Below, piece by piece: positions 54,509-63,664 of a stretch of 64,000 bases of DNA. Both the position numbers and the translations under genes were made by a program. Each line of letters starts with the position of its first letter. The stretch's first letter is position 1. The notes under the pieces were generated by a model, which was not told the origin of the DNA, did no database searches, and worked only from the letters and a program-made list of their open reading frames with translations. This DNA comes from Axinella damicornis (taxonomy: Eukaryota; Porifera; Demospongiae; Axinellida; Axinellidae): NCBI GenBank assembly GCA_963931865.1, contig OZ007513.1, positions 6,046,808 through 6,110,807 on the forward strand, given 5' to 3'.

Positions 54509-54606
54509 CAGTACCAGACTATTTACACACGGCGGAATAGCTAGTCTGGCCCATTATTATACGAGTGGTTCTGTCACCGTGCGCTAATAGTCTGGTACCG
54601 AAGTAC
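54509..54606. mobile_element. MITE of the TAGTCTC family, ~98 bp
   Basis: TAGTCTCAGTACCAGACTAT and the inverted TAGTCTGGTACCGAAG-type end face each other. The target duplication is not recognisable. Confidence 0.5.
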
Positions 54607-54609
54607 TGG

Positions 54610-55335
54610 AAATTCTATGTTACATAATCAGAGATGGTTGTATGATTACGATACCGATATCAACGTTTGACTTACCATCCGCCATGATTAGCAGCTACAA
54701 CATGCAGCCAACTGGTGCAGTCATTCATGCTGTTCGCCCCGTAATACGTCTAGTCTAGATCTAGATCTGTACTGTGGCATGTGTGGGCCATGGGATCGAG
54801 ACTACGTTACGTCATAATTGTGATCATGTGGTTTCGGCACGAGACTAAAACAAAAGTTGAATGCGGGACATGTCGACATGGGACCTCGCATGGGACAGCC
54901 AGCTTGCTGAGGCTCCAAGCTACCGCTTATATATCCTATTGCTCAGAGGTTTGTCTGCATTACTGTCTAGCTCCCAGACCCATAGATTCCGTGTCTTGTA
55001 TTGGAGTTTTTCCGTGTTCTGTTGTATATCTCCGCAAATGTCCTGTGAATTCCTGCATATTTCCGTATACTGACGTCTGTCGCATGGGAAGGCATAATTT
55101 CTGTCCCGGGTACGGAAATAGCTAACTCGTCAATAGGATGTTTTAATGGAATAGCCCAATGGCCTTTGCTTCCTTTGGAGTCCGTGTCTACTAGTGGTTA
55201 TTGCATGTTATTGGTCCGGCAGGAAGTAGGGCGATGGGTACCTGGAGATTATACCATAGGGCTTGACAGGTTTAGAGATTGGATGTGTAAATTACCTAAT
55301 CAGTGTTGGTTCACTAGAACCCTCACAGTTGATAT
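54610..55335. other. no gene seen
   Basis: Plus-strand frames (54781-55420) have no splice or motif support. Confidence 0.35.
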
Positions 55336-55338
55336 GTC

Positions 55339-55819
55339 ATGGACCCCCCTAAAATTGGTCCCCCCCCTGAAAAATTTGTTCCCCCCTGGCACAGCCATCC
55401 CACCAAGGCTCAAAGGTTAAATCAGTGCATGTCAGAGGTCGGGGAGGTGCTATAAAAGATGTTGTTGCCACGGTGGCAGACAATCGCCACAATGGCAGAC
55501 AGAATTGGAACGGAGATCAAGAGTGATAGTGAAAAGGCCGAAGTCAAAATGACGAATTGCACGGGAGACGAGATAGTTGAATACGCCATTCACTGCACCA
55601 AACTTCACAAAGGAGAGGATCCATAATTATAGTTGTTGACGGACGGGGTCCAAATGTTGCAGTGAAACAAGTTCCGGAGGTCCTTATCAAAATTAGTTCC
55701 AGGGGTGTGGTCCATATAGTTACGTTGGCGGAAGGGGTCTAAATGTTGCAGTGAAATGCAGTGAATTCCGCAGTGACTGACCAATTTGGGGGGGGGGGGG
55801 GGGGGGGGGGGGGGTCCAT
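55339..55819. mobile_element. TIR element, ~480 bp, with a 44-codon ORF
   Basis: ATGGACCCCCCTAAAATTGG at the left faces CCAATTTGG(G)nGGTCCAT at the right; the right copy has grown a 28-nt poly(G). Target duplication not found. A small intact ORF lies inside (55492-55626). Confidence 0.5.
55492..55626 (+). CDS. small ORF, 44 codons, unidentified
   Basis: ATG follows a CACAATGG context and reads MADRIGTEIKSDSEKAEVKM, then TNCTGDEIVEYAIHCTKLHK and GEDP to TAA. It is highly charged with helix-like spacing. It lies inside a short inverted-repeat element, so it may be the remnant of an element-encoded protein. Confidence 0.3.
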   Translation: MADRIGTEIKSDSEKAEVKMTNCTGDEIVEYAIHCTKLHKGEDP

Positions 55820-56030
55820 TTTTACCATGATAGATATCGTAACTTGGTCTATAGTTCCAACAGATGTGACAAGTGAATTTTGTGGAGACACAGTTATCAC
55901 TACCTCTTTCAGTTGAATGTTCTCAATTGTCCCCCTCTAGACCCATTGCACTGACATCACGTTCTCTGAGGCATTCCCGTAGACTATGCAGAAGCCGACA
56001 TCTTTTGGTGTATTCATAACTGGCTATAGC

Positions 56031-56135
56031 CTCGTTCCCAGGCTGTTCCCACCAACAATACTTCTAGTATCAAATAGGGCTTTCATACTGGAAGCGATTA
56101 AATACCAGCGGTGGGAACGGCCTGGCTTCATCTTC
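56031..56135. mobile_element. MULE-type MITE, truncated
   Basis: TAGCCTCGTTCCCAGGC at the left and GGTGGGAACGGCCTGG at the right match the 115-bp element at 61359. The outermost right bases are lost. Confidence 0.55.
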
Positions 56136-56364
56136 AGCTACACTAATCTTGCTGCTGTATTCCACCCTCCACATCAGCTCCAATGTCCTGTGGGTGTTTG
56201 CAACACTGGCATATCTCCCTCGGGCCCTGGGGTATATACACTTGCTACCTAGTAATTGGAATGTGTGTGCACTAATTGTGGGGGATAATGGCGGTGTGGA
56301 TATTAACTCAACCTCAGCTGTCACCATACTTTGCCGGTGATGGGCCTACCGGGATAATATGTAA

Positions 56365-56434
56365 CAGTCAGTCAGTCAGTCAGTCAGTCAGTCAGTCAGT
56401 CAGTCCCTCCCTCCCTCCCTCCCTCCCTCCCTCC
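56365..56434. repeat. (AGTC)10(CCCT)8 microsatellite
   Basis: Two perfect tetranucleotide tracts adjoin. Confidence 0.95.
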
Positions 56435-56699
56435 CAGTCCACCCAACTGAAACCAGCGCTCCAACTGGCTCAGGACCACTGGCTCAAGACCACCTACACA
56501 GGTGAGAGTAATTGAATGTTGTCGTAGAGAAAGTCGTAGGTAAATGATCATCGTCATGGTGTCATCATTAGCATACTTGCTGACCTAAGAAAGGATAATT
56601 ACGTATGTTGAAGAGCTCGTGTTTTATCCGCGGTGATTGTGAAAATTGAAGGAAGGTGGGTAAAAGGGAGATTACATACATAAGTATACATGTAGTTCT

Positions 56700-56897
56700 C
56701 TCCAGGCTTTCAGACATGCCATGTACCTGTGAGTATTTAAAGTTGAAGGGGCAATGAGCAGGTTGACTGTGATTGTACGTGTGGTATCACAGTTGATCAC
56801 CAATTACCACGCATAATATTGCATTCCGTCAGTATAACTGGAATGTAGGCACACGCCCACTCCTCCCTGTGTGAAGGGTCGGGCTCCGGGACTGATG
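56700..56897. mobile_element. truncated copy of the 23028 MULE-like element
   Basis: TTTCAG...GGTTGACTGTGATTGTACGT, GTGGTATCACAG and GGAATGTAGGCAC match 23170-23400 in order, ending in GGTCGGGCTCCGGGACT. The left part is absent. Confidence 0.6.
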
Positions 56898-57075
56898 TTT
56901 TCAACATGGGTGTGGGGTTGTTCTGTTTTACTACACCGAAGCTCAGTATATATAGGGCCATTTCTCACCTCCATTAGGTCAGTGTTGTTCTGTTGCTCAA
57001 TCTTAAATTATGTAGCTGGGCTCCCTGTGAATAAACATTTTTTGTGTTTGTTCAAGGACTGTTTTTGAATTATTA

Positions 57076-57762
57076 CCGTAGTCTCTCGAAAATACGCTGA
57101 TGGGCGATGAACTTAGCGGCTGCTCAAAGAGGGGGATGGGTGTATTTTTGAGGACCCCTCTCCCGAAAATAGGTCCACCCTTGACTCGAAAGTAGGCCCA
57201 CCCAAGTACATGCGTAAAATCAAATAACATGCAAATAATTATACGAGAGCCATACTGCAACAGTCATTCTATCAAGGCTTTACTACTAGCTACTACTTCC
57301 GGAGTGTCTTAGTGAGCAGGAACAATCTCTTCGTACCGTGTGAGTAGCAGCAAAGAAGACACGGCAGGAGTGCTTGAATGACGTGGAGCGCGCAGATCAT
57401 CTTCAGGACTTGCCAATTACTGCTGCTCCAGAGAAATCCGTAGTGCGCTGCTAGTGCTACGCTAGGCGATTGCACACGCGAAGACACAAACATGCAATGC
57501 AACAGCGTGCACGGTCTCATGTCATGCATTCATGCACAGCTGATTATGCAATGGCATACAACATAATGAAATTTAGTACCGCGATTGCCAGCCGTTAATT
57601 CTTAGTGCCACCTCTTTGACAGTACTTCTTCCGGAGCTATTCGTATTCAAGCTAATAGGGTGGGCATACTTTCGAGTAATGAATGACCCTTTGCAACAAC
57701 TTATCACGAAAAAAGGGGGTGGGCGTATTTTCAAGGGTGGGTGTATTTTCGAGAGACTACGG
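57076..57762. mobile_element. TA-flanked TIR element, ~687 bp
   Basis: CCGTAGTCTCTCGAAAATAC and its inverted partner GTATTTTCGAGAGACTACGG are each next to TA. Related GGGTGGGCGTATTTTC phrases recur subterminally. No transposase frame; mariner-type non-autonomous element. Confidence 0.7.
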
Positions 57763-57764
57763 TA

Positions 57765-58430
57765 CATAATTACAGAAACACGGATATGGGGGGGGGAGAA
57801 AGTTCCAGTTGGGAATTCACTGAACGTGCATGCATATCTTCAACTCTTACAGCCAAGTCCTTCCAGAGTTGGTGCGATATATATTCAAGCCGCCAGATGT
57901 CACCGCATTTCTGAGCTAGTGGCTATGCCAAGACCCAATTGAAGGTTGTCAGCATCAGAAGAGCAGCACACATGATCATTGTGACGTCGATATGAGTTTC
58001 TGGAGTATGAGTCATCAACAATTGCAAAGGACTGCTCAAAGGGAACTGTCGGGACAACAAACAGCTGATACATGGCATTGAAAATGAACTCCTTCCAAAA
58101 GGCCATGCCGTTAGGAAATGGGAAAGTGTCTCCTCCAGCCAGCCTCCATCCTGCTATCCAGTCTCAGCTCTGCCACTTAATATATACCTTCACCTCTCTG
58201 CCTACTTCATCCAACTTCTACCAGCTAGCCCACATTACTAGCTATGTATGACTTATTCATTTCAGGGTAGTTCGGCTGTGCAGTACCTTGCTGCTCATGG
58301 CATTGCTATAATATAAGCCACACTTCGTACAATTTATTGACCTGCAACGCGGACTGTGGAGTGTCCGTGGACATGCTACTTATGTCTCTCACAGATTCAT
58401 CCTTGGTTGTACCACTTCCCCTACAACATT
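57765..58430. other. no firm gene
   Basis: Short frames only. Ordinary sequence up to the LTR element. Confidence 0.35.
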
Positions 58431-58433
58431 TTG

Positions 58434-60300
58434 TAAGAATGCGAAACTATTGTCAGCTGTTATGTAACTGGACAAATAATATGTAATTATGCTGATGTCC
58501 ATTGATATTGTACTGAGCATGCGTATTGGCTCGGACTATTCTTTGCCTCGTGTGTCCACGAGATATATTGAACTGCGATAGTCCCGCCGAGACCCTCGTG
58601 AATCGTCGGTCTTGGGATACAGTCTGGAGTGAAAAGTGCTTAGAAGTGTAGGTAGAATGTTTCGTGTTAGGCTAGAGTTAGAACAGAGACTAGGCTGTTT
58701 GCCACGGAGTAGCTGTAGCGTGATGAAGCTGTCCGACATATTTGTGGTGCTGGCTGCCCGCCGAAACAGCCCGATGGTCCAGGACTGGCCTGTACACAAC
58801 TATTTGTGAACCGAAGGAGTCATAGCAGAACAGAATGCCTATTGTGAGGTCAAGGAAGGAACTTAATCCGGATATGGAGGGGAGGAGCGTGGGCGTGGGC
58901 CCGAGAGTATTATTATGTCACGGCGTACCGTGGTATAGAAAAGCCCTCCATGAACGGCAAGCCCATTTGGATTTGGAGTTTGCCAGGTTGAAGGAACAAT
59001 TGGGAAATGACAGAGGTACAAGAAGTTGTGGAGCCTTGACTATAGCCAATTGGCTGAGTTCGATGGTGCTCTATTAGCCAAAGACGCTGAGATTGTGGAG
59101 TTGGAAGTCACGGCTTTCCCATACCGGCCGGTTGACGCCCAGCGACCAGCCTCCTATGATGAAGATGCAGGGGAAGTGCCGAGGGGAGGATCCTATGAAC
59201 TTAGAGGGAGAGCCCCACCTGCAGAGATGTTCAGTGGAGAGAAGACTGCAGCCTCAATTATTGGCTTCCTGATTTGATACGAGCATTGGAATGGACTAAG
59301 GATGAGTTGCGGATCCAACTGGCTGGACACCTTAGTGGTCGAGCCCGTCAAGAGTGGTCAGAGAGTGATATGCCCAACTACAACAAGGGTATTGAAGCTC
59401 TGTGTGCCAGGTTGGACCCGGGAAGCAAAGCAATGGCCGGCCAAGACAGTGAGTGACTTTGTCGTCGCCTTCAGAAGACGTTCCACCGAGCTTACGGACA
59501 TGATGCCATGCTGCCCGAGACCAGAGATGCATTGCCCTCTGCCCAACTACAGGAGGGCTTGAAATATGATCTCATGGAGGCTCTCTGGAGCTTTGGACTA
59601 TCAGGCAGCCGCCGCACTGTGTGGCTGCCAAGAGTGAGGAGAGGAGGCTAGCTGGGCTTCAGAAGCAGAAGCAGTATCGTCGTCCCAGCAGCGAGGGTTT
59701 GAGAAGGTGTCTCCTCTGCCACAAGGCCCTGTGGGAGCCAGCCAACCCAAGCAGTGGGCATGCCGTAGGAGCAACCCTGATGTGAAACCGAAGAAGTGCT
59801 GGAATTGTGACCTGACTGCACACATGGCCTACGATTATCCCTAACCCAAGAAGGAGAGCACGGAAAATCCAACCCGAAGTCAAGTGCAAGGATGATGATC
59901 AGACTGAGTCTGAATGCCTGAGTGCCTGAGTGACAGGTGAGGACGAAGTAACGACAACCAATGATGAAGAACCACCTGCATCACTACCCTCCCGAGTGAG
60001 TGAGCGGTATAACCTGAGACGGAGTGTCAATCCTCCAGCAAGACGGATTGAGCGATTCGATGTTCGGGACGAACACACTCTCCAGTGGGAGAGTGATTTA
60101 ACAATGTGAAACTATTGTGAGCTGTTATGTAACTGGACAAATAATTTATGTAGTTTTGTTGATGACATTTGATATTGTACTGAGCGTGTGTATTGGCTCT
60201 TAAGGAATATTCTTTGCCTCCTGTGTCAACAATTTGAATGGTGAAATCTTCCGACACTGGTTTCAAGTTCCAATTGTGTATTAGTATATAATATTATGGG
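58434..60300 (+). mobile_element. gag-only LTR retrotransposon, decayed
   Basis: A block starting GAAACTATTGTCAGCTGTTA at about 58441 recurs at 60108 (GAAACTATTGTGAGCTGTTA) with TTGATATTGTACTGAGC and TTTGCCTC following in both, giving two diverged LTR copies. A purine-rich GTGGGAGAG lies just before the second, as a polypurine tract should. Between them is a gag-like region and no reverse transcriptase or integrase. The 3' LTR is shorter. LTR limits are approximate. Confidence 0.65.
58835..60110 (+). pseudogene. retrotransposon Gag-like protein, several frameshifts
   Basis: Readable pieces in changing frames include PPAEMFSGEKTAASIIGF, LIRALEWTKDELRIQLAGHL, YNKGIEALCARLDPGSKAMA, FHRAYGHDAMLPETRDALP and KKCWNCDLTAHMAYDY. 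This is the order of a Ty3/gypsy-type capsid region followed by a CCHC zinc knuckle. The knuckle is C-x2-C-x4-H-x4 with Tyr in place of the last Cys. At least four frame changes and internal stops show it is dead as written. Confidence 0.65.
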
Positions 60301-60405
60301 ATCGAAGTCACTACATACGGTCTCACGAGCCAGCACTGGTCCGCAAGACTAGTGAGTGGTACTGACATGCAGTCTTGTCCTCTAGTCTAACAAGCTATAT
60401 ACCCT

Positions 60406-60900
60406 TTGATCGCTTTCTCCAGAATGCAATCGCTTGAGTTGTTTCGTGCTGAGGAAATTCGAGGGGCTAGCCTTCTTTATCTCATAGCAACAGATATATA
60501 TCCTAACCTCACTCATTACCAGGCTCCTGCACTGTGTGCAGAGGGAAGCCTAGGAATGAGGGTGATTTTTTTAGGCCTCTATGGATCAGAGGCAACTGGT
60601 GTGGATGTTGGCAGAATGCTTGTGTGGGAAGGCAGACCTGAAGGGAGCAGGTGCTGGAGCCTGGTGCTGGACAGCTATGAACAGAGTGTTGTTACTTTGC
60701 TGAACACAGTGTTCCGTCCACTGTTTCAACCTTGCCCTCTGTCAAAACCAGCAAGGACCCCGGCTGCACAGCATGCCTACGTGTGTATCCCTAAGTGTCT
60801 GTGGACGGTAGTGTGCCTCCAGGCACTGCAGCCACATAATTATAGCCTGCACCATCCTCACTGCTGTTCAGTGCATAGACACTTAGGGATACACACGTAG
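60406..60900 (+). CDS. open frame of 164 codons, doubtful
   Basis: The central part (LGMRVIFLGLYGSEATGVDV, GRMLVWEGRPEG) follows a CATTACCAG acceptor and may be an exon. The last third runs into the inverted repeat at 60706-60969, so the C-terminus is not genuine. No family. Confidence 0.2.
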   Translation: MIAFSRMQSLELFRAEEIRGASLLYLIATDIYPNLTHYQAPALCAEGSLGMRVIFLGLYGSEATGVDVGRMLVWEGRPEGSRCWSLVLDSYEQSVVTLLNTVFRPLFQPCPLSKPARTPAAQHAYVCIPKCLWTVVCLQALQPHNYSLHHPHCCSVHRHLGIHT

Positions 60901-60969
60901 ACATGCTGTGCAGCCTGGGTCCTTGCTGGTTGGGTCAGAGGGAGGTTGAAACAGTGGACGGAACACTGT
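60706..60969. repeat. inverted repeat, ~95-bp arms, 74-bp loop
   Basis: ACAGTGTTCCGTCCACTGTT... at the left is repeated in reverse at the right with few differences. No target duplication. Foldback element or inverted duplication. Confidence 0.8.
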
Positions 60970-60990
60970 CAGAATATGCTCGGGGGACGG

Positions 60991-61386
60991 GGGCTGCTCC
61001 TTGATGTGCATGGCTGGAGGGGTTTACAATGATTATGCTGTCCTAGTCATGTTCTTTTGTGGGTCTGAGAAACATAGTGTCCCAGCACGAGTACACTAGC
61101 CTCATTCGAAACAGACCCTTCATTCATGCTAGAGAGTTTCAGCCTACTTGGGATGTTTATTAGCCTCGTTCCCAGGCCGTTCCCACTGGGGCTGCTCCTT
61201 GATGTGCATGGCTGGAGGGGTTTACAATGATTATGCTGTCCTAGTCATGTTCTTTTGTGGGTCTGAGAAACATAGTGTCCCAGCACAAGTACACTAGCCT
61301 CATTCGAAACAGACCCTTCATTCATGATAGAGAGTTTCAGCCTACTTGGGATGTTTATTAGCCTCGTTCCCAGGCCGTTCCCACCA
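60991..61386. repeat. tandem duplication, 198-bp period
   Basis: 60991-61188 and 61189-61386 are nearly identical (CTGCTCCTTGATGTGCATGG ... CAGGCCGTTCCCA). The duplicated unit includes the first ~28 bp of the MULE-type MITE that starts at 61359, so the first copy ends in an orphan MITE end. Confidence 0.9.
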
Positions 61387-61473
61387 CCAGTATTTCATCG
61401 CTTCCAGTATGAAATGCGGCGGGGGAAGAAGCGATGAAATACTGGCGGTGGGAATGGCCTGGGAACGAGGCTA
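61359..61473. mobile_element. MULE-type MITE, 115 bp, perfect 9-bp TSD
   Basis: TAGCCTCGTTCCCAGGCC to GGCCTGGGAACGAGGCTA with a GTATTTCATCGCTTCC inner arm. GATGTTTAT flanks both sides exactly (61350-61358 and 61474-61482). Confidence 0.85.
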
Positions 61474-61567
61474 GATGTTTATAACCTCTCCCAGTGCAGT
61501 GAGCCCTTGGGTGTCTGGCTTATCATGCAACCAGCAACATCCTCGGGTGGGTGATTTAGGTAAAAGG

Positions 61568-61685
61568 TAGTCTATCGAGCTAGACCAAATTTCTCTCGCT
61601 CCGGAAGTTGGGGGCGGGGCGTAGGGAAGAGCGCCCCGCCCCCAACTTCCGGAGCGAGAGAAATTTGGTCTAGCTCGATAGACTA
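61568..61685. mobile_element. foldback element, 118 bp, perfect arms, 9-bp TSD
   Basis: Two perfect ~54-bp arms (TAGTCTATCGAGCTAGACCA ... GGGGCGGGGCG and complement) surround ~9 bases. GGTAAAAGG flanks both sides (61559-61567 and 61686-61694). Confidence 0.9.
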
Positions 61686-61786
61686 GGTAAAAGGTAAAGT
61701 GTTTAATTTTCACCTCCAAGCCCTTTCAGCCAATGGCTGATCTCTTAAGGGGAGGAAGGGTAAAGAAAGCACTTCACCAGTGAAGG

Positions 61787-61862
61787 AACAGGCGGGATTC
61801 GAACCAGGGACCTTTGGTCCACAGTCAAATGCTTGGACACCATTCACTGACAAGGGTGATAC
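61787..61862 (-). repeat. tRNA-like sequence (His-GTG-like), SINE head
   Basis: The minus strand has AATGGTGTCCAAGCATTTGA, the loop CTGTGGA with anticodon GTG, and the B box GGTTCGAATCCC. The 5' acceptor arm is not complementary to the 3' side. A SINE-like tail follows (to about 61735). Confidence 0.45.
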
Positions 61863-62322
61863 TAATACAACGCATACAGTCATGTACATACACAATAAAT
61901 CAAGTGTAGCACACTAGAATCTCACAATAATAGTTAGTCCCTTCCTGGCTATGGTTAACACCTAGGCAGTTGTCTCACGTGAGTCACGACTCAGACATTC
62001 AGTCACAGGCATCTAAAGTGGAGACAGCACTGGTGAGTCACAGCTACATGTAACCGGCAATGGACTGTGTCAGTGGGTATAAGGCTTTACAACGCAGCCT
62101 ATAATCATTGAAAACAAACACTCATGACAGAACATCTGTGCAATAATGCTGTTTTGGGAAGCTTAACTATTAACGTACGTTCACGCTGTTTCAAAATATA
62201 AAGAAGTAACTCCTTAATAACCGATATGGAATATTCAATACACGTTTCAGAGAATGTCAATGTCACATTTTGTGGGTGGTCAGCACACAAAGTTCAAAGT
62301 GGGGTATACATGGAAAGCCCCC

Positions 62323-62324
<2 letters not shown>

Positions 62325-62364
<40 letters not shown>
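62325..62364. repeat. poly(C) tract, ~39 nt
   Basis: Long uninterrupted C run. Confidence 0.95.
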
Positions 62365-62366
<2 letters not shown>

Positions 62367-62429
62367 GTTGACTCACAGCACAATCTCATCCCACCTTCCA
62401 ACTCCCCTCTCCCCCCACACACACACTTT

Positions 62430-62625
62430 CTCAGGGAGGGAGGGAGGAAGGGAGGGGGGAGGGTGGGAGGGAGGGAGGGGGGAGAGTGGGAGGGAGGGAG
62501 GGGGAAGAATGGGAGGGAGGGATCGAGGGAGGAGGGAGGGAGGGAGGGAGGGAGGGAGGGAGGGAGGGAGGGAGGGAGGGAGGGAGGGGGGGGGGGGGGA
62601 GGTAGAGAGAGGGAGGGGGAGAACA
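62430..62625. repeat. (GGGA)n tract
   Basis: Near-perfect GGGA repeats with an embedded short poly(G). Frames across it are artefacts. Confidence 0.95.
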
Positions 62626-62745
62626 GAAGGGGGATATAAAGGGTAGGATGAGAGGAGGCACATAATCTACCCAATGTGTAGTAAACAGGGATAACTCAGT
62701 ATCACACAGATATACATGTAGCGCCAACTCACGGTCCTTACATAC

Positions 62746-62909
62746 CTTGTGACCTGCAGTGCTAGCTCCTGTCATCTTGCCTCTCCTGTACCAGGCATCC
62801 TGCTCCATGAGGTTGCAGATATGCGTCTAGAGGGTGGGAGTGGGAGCATCCTCCACCATCTTGGTTTCATCAAAGGACCCCTCTCTTAATCGTGTCCTTG
62901 CGGAAGATT
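62746..62909 (-). pseudogene. exon of unidentified gene with one in-frame TAG
   Basis: The frame SSARTRLREGSFDETKMVED, APTPTL, TAG, THICNLMEQDAWYRRGKMTG, ASTAGHK ends at CACAAG|GTATGT. Both sides of the amber codon read as well-formed protein in the same frame; a single C-to-T change (CAG to TAG) explains the stop. TAG followed by ACG could also be read as an acceptor (CACCCTCTAG), which would make the downstream half the exon and the upstream half its intron. The open, charged upstream half argues for the first reading. Family unknown. Confidence 0.45.
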
Positions 62910-62946
62910 CTCCGGGTTAGGAGGTCAGTTAGTCATGCCCCTACCA

Positions 62947-62982
62947 TTGACATCGGACTGCGTGGGGGTATATACAGATCCT
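62947..62982 (-). CDS. candidate 36-nt exon
   Basis: Between TTTCCACCAG and GTCAATG|GTAGGG the reading is DLYIPPRSPMSM. It is upstream of the 62746 exon on the same strand. Very short, so uncertain. Confidence 0.3.
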
Positions 62983-63477
62983 GGTGGAAAGACGGTGGGT
63001 GAGGGAGGATGGAGGGGGAGAGGTGGAGGGAGGAGAGGAGGGAGAGAACACATGTAAGAACCATAATGCATGTACAACTCTGAGCTGAATATACACTGTA
63101 ATCCCAACACACAGCACAGAATACCAACTGCCCAAGTACACACACAAACAGAGAGACAGAGCCATTGGCAGTGGCAGTGTGTGGCTGACATATATTATGT
63201 AGGGTTCCGCACAACATGCACTCTCCTGAATGGTTACACACACACACTGTCTGCAGTGTCAGAGTACCACTGTGGAGCCATAGTCATAACAGACAAGTCT
63301 GAATGGCTCTCGGACGCACACAGCATGTCATCTCACACACACACGACACATTACTACAGCCACTGACAGCCTGCAGCACAGTGCACCAACAGAATTCCGG
63401 CTATGGGAAACGTCCACTTCTCCCTCCCCCCTCACATCCCCTCCCTTGTCACACCATCTCCTCCCTTCCCCTCACCT

Positions 63478-63660
63478 GTGAGTATAGTTTTGGGTTGAAA
63501 ATGGCGAGGCCTAGAGGCATAGACAATAAAGCAGACTATGCTGGAGGGTGGAGTTTGGGGAAACTTCGACATCAACCTCACCATCCGACATCGTGGGTCG
63601 ACCCGCTCAGCACTTGGGGCCAGCCCCTCAGAGCCTTGAGTAGTCGCGGAGGTTTTGGTG
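63478..63660. CDS. exon on one of two strands, undecided
   Basis: On the plus strand an ATG at 63501 opens MARPRGIDNKADYAGGWSLG, continuing to GGTTTTG|GTGAGT at 63658. On the minus strand an ATG at 63591 opens MSDGEVDVEVSPNSTLQHSL, and another frame runs to CACAG|GTGAGG at 63477. The minus-strand option would provide a start for the 62.7-63.0 kb exons. I cannot decide between them. Confidence 0.25.
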
Positions 63661-63664
63661 AGTG

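Noticed and set aside
61787..61862. Functional tRNA-His gene
   Set aside because: Acceptor stem does not pair and the 5' G expected for tRNA-His is absent; SINE-like tail follows.
62226..62808. Pro- and Gly/Arg-rich frames up to 137 codons
   Set aside because: poly(C) plus GGGA tract; low complexity on both strands.
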